Shown: positions 23,162 to 29,136 of the stretch, one piece after another
Layout of the letters: every line of letters starts with the position of its first letter
Numbering within the stretch: the first letter of the stretch is position 1
From: an uncultured Lachnospiraceae bacterium
GTDB lineage: Bacteria > Bacillota > Clostridia > Lachnospirales > Lachnospiraceae
Length of the DNA: 34,728 nucleotides
Direction of reading: 5' to 3'
Assembly: GCA_947628955.1 (NCBI GenBank)
Contig: CANRBX010000030.1
Span: 1-34,728 of the forward strand
The notes under the pieces: generated by a model
Databases searched by the model: none
The model's input: only the letters and a program-made list of their open reading frames with translations
What the model was told of the DNA's origin: nothing
Program-made: the position numbers and the translations under genes

Positions 23162-23424
23162 TCATCAACCTCGATTAATTCATGCGGCGTTCCTTTTCCA
23201 TCGCGAAGCTCCTGAACAGATTTCTTCACATAAGCAATATTCCTGTCTGAATAAAACGGATCCGCAGTCTGGGCAATCTCGAAAGGAATACGTTTCTCGC
23301 GCAAAACTGCTTTCACAAAAAGGTTAATAGCCGTGGATGTGTTCAGGCCTACATTTGAGCAAAATTCGTCAAAGCTGGCCTTATCGCGTGCATCCACGCG
23401 CGCCGTCAGTGTAGCCTGCGCCAT
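23158..23424 (-). CDS. RelB/DinJ family antitoxin
   Basis: An 88-residue ribbon-helix-helix antitoxin that neutralises YoeB and probably represses its own promoter. The DNA-binding start is ATLTARVDARDKASFDEFCS followed by the helix GLNTSTAINLFVKAVL. The C-terminal half, which wraps the toxin, is charged. The pairing of a RelB/DinJ-type antitoxin with a YoeB-type toxin, where Phd/YefM antitoxins are the classical partners, is a mixed combination. GAGGAGGT lies upstream of the ATG, and the promoter is at 23458-23486. Confidence 0.93.
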   Translation of the reverse strand: MAQATLTARVDARDKASFDEFCSNVGLNTSTAINLFVKAVLREKRIPFEIAQTADPFYSDRNIAYVKKSVQELRDGKGTPHELIEVDE

Positions 23425-23442
23425 AAGTAATACCTCCTCTGT

Positions 23443-23503
23443 GTTCGAACTGTCATGATTATATCACCATTGTATTCTATTTGCAAGTTATTGTAGCACA
23501 ATA
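23443..23503 (-). promoter_or_regulatory. Promoter and dyad operators of the toxin-antitoxin pair
   Basis: On the minus strand TTGCAA (23481-23486) is 17 bases from TATAAT (23458-23463). Palindromes flank it: GTTCGAAC at 23443-23450, and TATTGT-AGC-ACAATA at 23489-23503 just upstream of the -35. Either could bind the antitoxin. Confidence 0.65.
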
Positions 23504-23528
23504 GACTTACATACAACAAAAAGGACGT

Positions 23529-23592
23529 TACTGTTCAAATCAGACCGAAACACTTGTTGCTACTGTTCATACCAGACCGAAGCACTTGCTGC
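23529..23592. repeat. 32-base tandem repeat, two copies
   Basis: The units at 23529-23560 and 23561-23592 open TACTGTTCA and share CAGACCGAA and CACTTG, differing at about five positions. They lie between the antitoxin promoter and the DUF4250 stop. Confidence 0.85.
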
Positions 23593-23638
23593 TGAGGCCG
23601 TAGGAAAATGATTCAAAAGGCCGGCAGGAACCCCAAGC

Positions 23639-23815
23639 CTAAACAAATGCATTCCGCTGCGCGTCGTACTCATAGTTTACAGCGCGCAGCTTCTTCTCGA
23701 TCTCATCGCGTGACACGTCAGCGTCCGCGCAGAAATCGTCGAGTGAACTGTAATTGTCGCGAAGCTGTGTGTTTACATAGCTCAAAAGCATGATCGGATC
23801 CTGTGGCAGATTCAT
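23639..23815 (-). CDS. DUF4250 domain protein (58 aa)
   Basis: A small cytoplasmic protein of unknown function, MNLPQDPIMLLSYVNTQLRD at the start, matching the DUF4250 pattern common in gut clostridia. The second half, LDDFCADADVSRDEIEKKL, looks like a short helix-turn-helix fold, and NYEYDAQRNAFV ends it. AGGAGGT lies eight bases before the ATG at 23815; longer reading frames upstream lack a site. Its 3' end is duplicated 840 bases away, beyond the toxin-antitoxin pair. Confidence 0.88.
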   Translation of the reverse strand: MNLPQDPIMLLSYVNTQLRDNYSSLDDFCADADVSRDEIEKKLRAVNYEYDAQRNAFV

Positions 23816-23892
23816 ACCGGTATACCTCCTGTTTTTTTCTTTTGATAGTTCCTGTTGTTTTCCTGTCCGTTTTCGTCTCTCCAAAGTAAGAG

Positions 23893-23926
23893 GCGGGCCG
23901 GCCTGCCGTTTTTTATGCCGGCCCGC
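23893..23926. terminator. Stable hairpin downstream of clpB
   Basis: GCGGGCCGGC (23893-23902) pairs perfectly with GCCGGCCCGC (23917-23926) around a 14-base loop containing TTTTTT. Leftward transcripts read CTCTTACTTT after it, a weak U tract. It probably ends clpB transcription. Confidence 0.55.
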
Positions 23927-23939
23927 ATTCTTCCCGCTG

Positions 23940-24120
23940 CAGCTGTCGGCCAACGGATACTGCATCTGTCGCCGCCCCGCATTTCTCTGCGCATTGATCT
24001 CCGCTGCGGTTCTCAGCTCTCAGCCCTCAGGCGACAGACACTGTATCTGCTGTCAGCCCCGTCCTCTGTGCATCAGTCTCCGCTGCGGCCCTCAGCCGAC
24101 AGACACTGTGTCTGCCGTCA
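23940..24120. repeat. Two downstream copies of the clpB 3' end
   Basis: CGACAGACACTGTGTCTGCC (24097 on) covers the last ClpB codons (TADTVSVG). A close copy with ACACTGTATCTG starts at 24038, and a decayed one with ATACTGCATCTG at 23957. TCTCCGCTGCGG and CTCAG are shared between units. Spacing is about 65-81 bases. Confidence 0.75.
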
Positions 24121-26683
24121 GCTCTCCGTTCTCAACGCGGAACACGATCGTATCCTCCATACCTGCCCTGCCGGAGAGGATCAGTCGGGCCGCCAGCGTT
24201 TCCACATTTTTCTGCAGGTAGCGTTTCAGCGGGCGGGCGCCGTAGACCGGGTCGTAGCCGCCCTCGATGATGTAATTCTTTGCATCATCGTCAAGCTTCA
24301 GCTGTATCTCCTGCGGCGCAAGGCGCCTGTTGAGGTCTGCCACCATCAGATCGATGATGTTCCCGATGTTTTCCTTCGTCAGCGGTTTAAACATGATGAT
24401 CTCGTCGAGACGGTTTAAAAACTCCGGGCGGAAGCTGGCGCGCAGCTGTTCCATGACCATATCCTGGGCCTCCGGGCGGATACTGCCGTCCGGCTCGATC
24501 CCCTCCAGGAGGAACTGTGAGCCGATATTTGAGGTCATGATCAGGATCGTATTCTTGAAATCCACGGTGCGTCCCTGTGAATCCGTGATCCGGCCATCGT
24601 CAAGCACCTGCAGCAGTACATTGAACACGTCCGGATGCGCTTTCTCCACCTCGTCAAAAAGCACGACGGAATATGGCTTGCGGCGCACCGCCTCGGTCAG
24701 CTGGCCGCCTTCCTCATAGCCGACGTATCCGGGAGGCGCTCCGATCAGGCGGGACACGGAATGCTTCTCCATATATTCACTCATATCGATACGTACCATG
24801 TTCTGTTCGTCGTCAAACAGGCTTTCTGCAAGCGCTTTCGCAAGCTCGGTCTTGCCGACGCCAGTCGGCCCGAGGAACAGGAAGGATCCGATCGGCTTGG
24901 TCGGATCCTTGATCCCGGCCTTGGAGCGCAGGATCGCCTCTGTGACCTTCTCCACTCCGTCGTCCTGCCCGATCACGCGCTTATGCAGCTCCTCATCAAG
25001 AGCCAGGATCTTCTCGCGCTCACCCTGTGTCAGCTTCGACACCGGAATCCCGGTCCAGCGGGAGATGATCTTCGAGATCTCTTCCTCTGTCACACTCTCG
25101 TGCACGAGCGACATCTCGCGGCTGTTGACCTTCTCTTCCTCAATCGCCAGCTGCTTCTGCAGCTTCGGCAGCTCGCCGTACTGCAGCTCCGCCGCGCGGT
25201 TCAGATTATACTCGCGCTGTGCCAGCTCGATCTCCTTGTTCATCGCCTCGATCTGCTCACGGAGCACGGACAGATTCTCAACGGCTTTCTTTTCATTGTC
25301 CCACTGCGCTTTCTGCGAGTTAAACTCATCGCGCAGCTCGGCCAGCTCGCGCTGAAGCACCTCCAGACGGTCGTGGCTCGGCTTGTCCGTCTCCTTTTTG
25401 AGCGCGGCCTCCTCGATCTCCATCTGCATGATCCTCCGCTGCAGCTCATCAAGCTCGGTCGGCAGGGAATCCAGCTCGGTCTTGATCAGGGCGCACGCCT
25501 CATCCACAAGGTCGATCGCCTTGTCCGGCAGGAAACGGTCAGAAATGTACCGGTGCGACAGCGTGGCCGCCGCCACCAGTGCGCTGTCTGTGATCTTTAC
25601 CCCGTGGAACACCTCATAGCGCTCCTTCAGGCCGCGCAGGATCGAGATCGTGTCCTCCACGGTCGGCTCGTCCACGAGCACCGGCTGGAATCTGCGCTCA
25701 AGCGCCGGATCCTTCTCGATGTATTTGCGGTATTCATCGAGCGTCGTCGCTCCGATGCAGTGCAGCTCGCCGCGCGCCAGCATCGGCTTGAGCATATTGC
25801 CGGCATCCATCGCTCCCTCGGTCTTGCCCGCGCCGACGATCAGGTGCAGCTCATCGATAAACAGAATGATCTCACCCTCGCTCTTGCGCACTTCCTCGAG
25901 CACGGCCTTCAGTCTCTCTTCAAATTCGCCGCGGTACTTTGCCCCGGCCACAAGCGCTCCCATGTCGAGCGCGAAAATCTTCTTATTTTTAAGACCCTCC
26001 GGCACGTCGCCGCGCACGATCCGCTGCGCCAGCCCTTCGACCGCCGCGGTCTTGCCGACGCCCGGCTCGCCGATCAGCACAGGGTTGTTTTTCGTCTTCC
26101 TCGAAAGGATACGGATGACATTGCGGATCTCCGCGTCACGCCCGATCACCGGATCGAGCTTCTGATTCCGCGCCCGCTCAACCAGATCCTGCCCGTACTT
26201 GTTCAGAGTGTCATACGTCGCCTCCGGATTGTCCGAGGTTACACGCTGATTGCCCCGCACCGTCGAAAGCGCCTGCAGGAAACGCTCCCGTGTGATCCCG
26301 AATTCATTCCAGATCTGCTTCATGGACGGGCTGGGATTGCTCAGAAGCGCCAGAAACAGGTGCTCAACCGATACATACTCATCGCCCATGCGCTTCGCCT
26401 CGTCCTCGGCGCTGATCAGCGCCTTGTTCAGATACTGGCCGATGTACGCATTGCCGCCCGACACCTTAACCCGGGCATTGATTGCCTGCTCCACGCGGTT
26501 CTCAAAGTATTCCCGCTGGATCTCCATCTTCTCAATTAATTTGCCGATCAGGCTGTCCTCCTGCATGAGCAGCGCGTACAAAAGATGCTCCTGCTCGATC
26601 TCCTGATTCCCGGCTTCCATCGCGATCTTCTCCAGGTCGTTGACCGCCTGGACAGATTTCTGCGTAAATTTACTGAAGTTCAT
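24092..26683 (-). CDS. clpB: ATP-dependent disaggregase ClpB
   Basis: A hexameric Hsp100 chaperone that threads aggregated proteins apart together with DnaK. The 863-residue protein has the Clp-N repeats (1-150), the first AAA+ module with Walker A GEPGVGKT (205-212), a long coiled-coil middle domain that defines ClpB, and the second AAA+ module with [10 protein letters not shown] set the start at 26683 ([14 protein letters not shown]) because GGGGGAGGTGG lies six bases upstream; an in-frame extension to 26794 has no ribosome site and runs into the leader. A CIRCE operator overlaps the promoter. Its last codons lie in a repeated 3' unit. Confidence 0.97.
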   Translation of the reverse strand: MNFSKFTQKSVQAVNDLEKIAMEAGNQEIEQEHLLYALLMQEDSLIGKLIEKMEIQREYFENRVEQAINARVKVSGGNAYIGQYLNKALISAEDEAKRMGDEYVSVEHLFLALLSNPSPSMKQIWNEFGITRERFLQALSTVRGNQRVTSDNPEATYDTLNKYGQDLVERARNQKLDPVIGRDAEIRNVIRILSRKTKNNPVLIGEPGVGKTAAVEGLAQRIVRGDVPEGLKNKKIFALDMGALVAGAKYRGEFEERLKAVLEEVRKSEGEIILFIDELHLIVGAGKTEGAMDAGNMLKPMLARGELHCIGATTLDEYRKYIEKDPALERRFQPVLVDEPTVEDTISILRGLKERYEVFHGVKITDSALVAAATLSHRYISDRFLPDKAIDLVDEACALIKTELDSLPTELDELQRRIMQMEIEEAALKKETDKPSHDRLEVLQRELAELRDEFNSQKAQWDNEKKAVENLSVLREQIEAMNKEIELAQREYNLNRAAELQYGELPKLQKQLAIEEEKVNSREMSLVHESVTEEEISKIISRWTGIPVSKLTQGEREKILALDEELHKRVIGQDDGVEKVTEAILRSKAGIKDPTKPIGSFLFLGPTGVGKTELAKALAESLFDDEQNMVRIDMSEYMEKHSVSRLIGAPPGYVGYEEGGQLTEAVRRKPYSVVLFDEVEKAHPDVFNVLLQVLDDGRITDSQGRTVDFKNTILIMTSNIGSQFLLEGIEPDGSIRPEAQDMVMEQLRASFRPEFLNRLDEIIMFKPLTKENIGNIIDLMVADLNRRLAPQEIQLKLDDDAKNYIIEGGYDPVYGARPLKRYLQKNVETLAARLILSGRAGMEDTIVFRVENGELTADTVSVG

Positions 26684-26782
26684 AAAGCCACCTCCCCCAC
26701 GGCTGCAGTGCGGATATCCTCCGGAAGGTATTATGTCCGGAAGGCACGATATCATTCTCCGCTCTGTCTTTGTTACATCCGC

Positions 26783-26811
26783 ACTATAACACATGTTGTT
26801 AGCACTGTCAA
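26783..26811 (-). promoter_or_regulatory. Sigma-A promoter for clpB
   Basis: On the minus strand a consensus TTGACA is followed after 17 bases by TATAGT. The -35 lies inside the CIRCE element. The leader of about 95 bases holds two copies of TCCGGAAGG. Confidence 0.85.
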
Positions 26812-26825
26812 GAGGTGAGTGCTAA
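26799..26825. promoter_or_regulatory. CIRCE operator (HrcA site)
   Basis: TTAGCACTG-9-GAGTGCTAA matches the CIRCE consensus (TTAGCACTC-9-GAGTGCTAA) with one mismatch. HrcA bound here would cover the -35 of the clpB promoter and release it on heat shock. Confidence 0.93.
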
Positions 26826-27050
26826 TTATTTCGCGAAAAATTTGTTCGTTTCCGAATTTACGGGCTTCACAGTGTTCGCAGTTTTTCAATTTCCCCGTTT
26901 TTTGGCTTACTACGCCAATTTTACACCAATTACGGATTTTTTTACACTACCTGGACACCAAAAGCTGACGCAGTTTAAGAAACAAAGACTGCCAGAAAAG
27001 GACAAGTTATTATGAAAAGCAGGGTAGCCGAAACCCTTCTGAAGTTTTTC

Positions 27051-27079
27051 TTGACAACAGATAAACTTCATGATAATGT
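27051..27079 (+). promoter_or_regulatory. Possible promoter for an antisense RNA
   Basis: A consensus TTGACA is followed after 17 bases by a weak TAATGT; GATAAT at 15 bases is the alternative. It points at a hairpin and T tract starting only a few bases after the likely start, with no plus-strand gene. Confidence 0.35.
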
Positions 27080-27177
27080 CATTATAAAGAGAAGCGGTTT
27101 TCTACCGTACGGTCTTCGGACTAAAGCGGCGTACTCGCTTCTTTTTTTATGTTTATAATGTCATATAAATGAAGTTT
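27063..27177. repeat. 26-base inverted repeat around the 3' end of the 27121 gene
   Basis: AAACTTCAT-8-CATTATAAA (27063-27088) is mirrored by TTTATAATG-8-ATGAAGTTT (27152-27177). The outer and inner nine-base arms match perfectly. The right copy is coding (KLHLYDIIN); the left copy lies past the stop. Confidence 0.85.
27087..27148 (+). ncRNA. Candidate small structured RNA with terminator
   Basis: AAGAGAAGCG at the left pairs with CGCTTCTTTT at the right, with G-U pairs, and a run of seven T follows the stem base. Inside are a GGTC-TTCG-GACT hairpin with a UUCG loop and GTACG/CGTAC. It would be antisense to the last codons of the 27121 gene. It may instead be only a bidirectional terminator for that gene. 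Confidence 0.35.
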
Positions 27178-27591
27178 ATTTTCCTTGATTCTGACAACTG
27201 CAGTTGCCCGATATACATTCCTTCGTATAGTTCCGGCATCATCTACAGGTATCGTAAATCCTATATCATATCTGTACCAGCCGCCGCTTGCTTCGATTTT
27301 GTGTTTTTCATCCTTATTTTCTGTCCATCGCCGATTCGTGGCATTTTCAATCATCTCGCCGATAACTTGTCCGGAGTTTGCTTTTGCCTTTGCGAGTCCT
27401 CCCCTGAGCTTTTTGGTATATTGTGATTCAGTAAATTCGTCCGGAAATTCGCCTGTAATGTGAATTACATCCCCATATTCTTTTACGATAAATAACTGAC
27501 CTATGTACTTTTTTAAATATTGCTCAACCTCATTCCACGGTATGTTCTGCTTATTCTTAAAAATGATTTTCTCTACATTTGCATATATCAT
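27121..27591 (-). CDS. Possible BECR-fold nuclease-like protein (156 aa)
   Basis: A cytoplasmic protein of a type common in Lachnospiraceae, often near prophage or defence genes. I think it belongs to the barnase/EndoU/ColicinE5-RelE-like (BECR) nuclease group, by family memory rather than a proven motif. Conserved-looking parts are IPWNEVEQYLKKYIGQ, FPDEFTESQYTKKLRGGLAK, GWYRYDIGFTIPV and the end HLYDIINIKKEASTPL. Conserved H, R, T and Y/D residues could form an active site. It overlaps the upstream small gene by four bases, as toxin-antitoxin partners do. AT-rich. Its 3' end forms a long inverted repeat with sequence past the stop. Confidence 0.6.
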   Translation of the reverse strand: MIYANVEKIIFKNKQNIPWNEVEQYLKKYIGQLFIVKEYGDVIHITGEFPDEFTESQYTKKLRGGLAKAKANSGQVIGEMIENATNRRWTENKDEKHKIEASGGWYRYDIGFTIPVDDAGTIRRNVYRATAVVRIKENKLHLYDIINIKKEASTPL

Positions 27592-27782
27592 TGATCATTC
27601 TCCACGTCAATTCCAAGTACAGACGATATTTCTGCAAGTATTCGGTCTATCTCAGCATTGAGGCTTGCGCATTCTTCCTGATACTGTTGGATCAGTTCTT
27701 TCGGAGGAAGAATTTCTTCTTCCTCATGCGGATACCCGCACAAATCAATATTATATCTGGCATATCTAAACGATAAAACCAT
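27588..27782 (-). CDS. Small protein resembling the tail of an HsdM methylase (64 aa)
   Basis: The sequence ARYNIDLCGYPHEEEEILPP followed by a coiled ELIQQYQEECASLNAEIDRI resembles the C-terminal end of type I restriction methylases (HsdM), which carry a YNLD...EEL..KY helix pattern. No methylase core lies upstream, so it is either a leftover fragment or a reused small partner of the 27121 protein. There is no good ribosome site before its ATG, and an in-frame stop precedes it. A promoter with extended -10 at 27895 suggests it is transcribed. Confidence 0.5.
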   Translation of the reverse strand: MVLSFRYARYNIDLCGYPHEEEEILPPKELIQQYQEECASLNAEIDRILAEISSVLGIDVENDQ

Positions 27783-27894
27783 TTTCTTTTTTAAACCACT
27801 ACAAAGTAGTCTATAAACAATCTGAAATACTTCCTATAACAAAAGATTATTCGGAAATTATGTAGCAAAAAAATGATGCCACTCGCTAATTCAT

Positions 27895-27924
27895 ATAATA
27901 TCACAGAACCTCAGAAAAGAACAA
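27895..27924 (-). promoter_or_regulatory. Promoter for the 27782-27121 gene pair
   Basis: On the minus strand TTGTTC and TATTAT are 18 bases apart and TGA precedes the -10, making an extended -10 element. The leader is about 105 bases. Confidence 0.5.
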
Positions 27925-28043
27925 TATATTTATCGACAACAATAAACTGTCCCTATTGAATTGGGTAGAAATTGAAAACACCCCTGCCGCAGAAATCCCG
28001 GAAATCCGGTTCTGGGCATTTGACAGTATAAGAAATAATACTA

Positions 28044-28072
28044 TTGTTTCCCGTATATAGAAATGGTAAAAT
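28044..28072 (+). promoter_or_regulatory. Promoter for the Uma2 gene
   Basis: TTGTTT is followed after 17 bases by TAAAAT in AT-rich sequence. The leader is about 120 bases. Confidence 0.5.
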
Positions 28073-28199
28073 ATATATTAGTTCATCAAAATCACGCAGC
28101 CAATATGAGGTGAGTGCAGCTGTCTTTATCAACCGCGAATAGATGAAATTATGGAGCGTGACGGCCACACACAATAACGATGAAAGGATGAGATCATAT

Positions 28200-28742
28200 A
28201 TGGCAATACCGCAGGAAAAACGCTTCACCGCAGAAGACATTTACGCCTTGCCTGAAGGAACCAGGGCGGAATTGATCGATGGACAGATTTATTACATGGC
28301 TCCGCCGTCCAGGAGGCATCAGGCATTGGTGGGTGAGCTTCTCGCAACCATTCGGGATTACATCCGGAAAGAGCAGGGATCCTGCAAAGTCTATCCGTCC
28401 CCCTTCGCCGTATTCCTGAATGAAGATGATCTCACCTATGTGGAGCCGGATATTTCTGTGATCTGTGATTCGAACAGACTGAATGACAAAGGCTGCAGCG
28501 GCGCGCCGGACTGGATCCTTGAGATTGTGTCTCCGGCCAGCCGGAGAATGGATTATTTTGTCAAATTATTCAAATATCGTTCTGCAGGAGTCCAGTTGTA
28601 TTGGATTGTGGATCCTGAAAAAGAAAAAATCACTGTATGGAATTTTAAAGGAGATGATGTGACAGAATTTTCCTTCAGGGATCCTGTACCGGTCAATCTC
28701 TATGAGGATTTCACGATAGATTTTTCAGCACTGGATATCTGA
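28200..28742 (+). CDS. Uma2 family PD-(D/E)XK endonuclease
   Basis: A 180-residue protein of the Uma2 (DUF820) restriction-endonuclease-like family. Core elements are RAELIDGQIYYMAPPSRRHQ, the first acidic residue in YVEPDISVICD, and PDWILEIVSPASRRMDY with the second acid and a nearby Lys (FVKLFKYRSAGV). The family is expanded in cyanobacteria and mobile regions; the target is generally unknown. I chose the ATG at 28200 (MAIPQEKRFTAEDIY), with AAAGGA 11 bases upstream; the frame opens further upstream at 28143 but that start has no site. It stands alone next to the defence-like stretch. Confidence 0.88.
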   Translation: MAIPQEKRFTAEDIYALPEGTRAELIDGQIYYMAPPSRRHQALVGELLATIRDYIRKEQGSCKVYPSPFAVFLNEDDLTYVEPDISVICDSNRLNDKGCSGAPDWILEIVSPASRRMDYFVKLFKYRSAGVQLYWIVDPEKEKITVWNFKGDDVTEFSFRDPVPVNLYEDFTIDFSALDI

Positions 28743-29136
28743 GCATGGAGCCGGAATATCTGTCCGCCTGTTTCCGATCTGCACATTTTTCTGTACGGGA
28801 ATCGGGGAAATCCGGAAAATATAACGGAAATTTTTAAATCTCTTGTGCCTGATTTATTGACCTTTTCGGGTTTATAGTGTATTGTAAAGACAGGGAAATC
28901 TCTCACGAAAGATTCCCGGTCCGGTGTCCTGTTCCGGCAGTACAGCGGAGGCATAAATATCTGAGAAGGGGGCAATGGGGAGACGGCGGGGCAGCCGGAA
29001 ATGCCATATCACACGACAGTAAATAAACATGAGACATATAATTTAAGGCATCGCAGCCAGGCATCAGATCGCAGCAAAAGGAACTGTGTTCCGGCACAGG
29101 GGTCTGAGGACATGCGGTGCGGAAAGGAGGATTCAT
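28743..29136. other. Long leader region of the surface protein gene
   Basis: No gene is visible. After the promoter at 28857-28885 comes a leader of about 245 bases with a GGGAA(A)TCT/AGATTCCC hairpin near 28891-28917 and a GGAAC/GTTCC hairpin near 29080. It matches no riboswitch class I recognise. Confidence 0.45.
28857..28885 (+). promoter_or_regulatory. Promoter for the repeat-rich surface protein
   Basis: TTGACC is followed after 17 bases by TATTGT. Confidence 0.55.

Larger units (their letters stand above)
22806..23695. mobile_element. Toxin-antitoxin cassette bracketed by 50-base direct repeats
   Basis: The relB-yoeB pair and a 32-base tandem repeat lie between two direct copies of the DUF4250 3' end, spaced exactly 840 bases apart. 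The intact gene is on one side and a displaced 3' end on the other. This is the pattern left by elements that integrate into a gene end and restore it. No integrase or transposase is present, so a recombination or duplication origin is equally possible. Confidence 0.4.
27783..28199. other. AT-rich divergent intergenic region
   Basis: I see no gene here. It carries a leftward promoter at 27895-27924, a rightward promoter at 28044-28072, and a small ACTAC/GTAGT hairpin near 27800. Composition is far more AT-rich than most of the window. Confidence 0.5.

Noticed and set aside
24635-26539. Open frame of 634 codons antisense to clpB
   Set aside because: A shadow of the long, GC-rich clpB gene; the translated sequence is unlike any protein fold and has no start signal.
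26684-26794. Longer clpB start with 37 extra residues
   Set aside because: The extension covers leader sequence and lacks a ribosome site; the ATG at 26683 has an excellent one and begins the standard ClpB N-terminus.
26815-27015. 66-codon plus-strand frame upstream of the clpB promoter
   Set aside because: It starts inside the CIRCE element, has no proper ribosome site, and reads like AT-rich noise.
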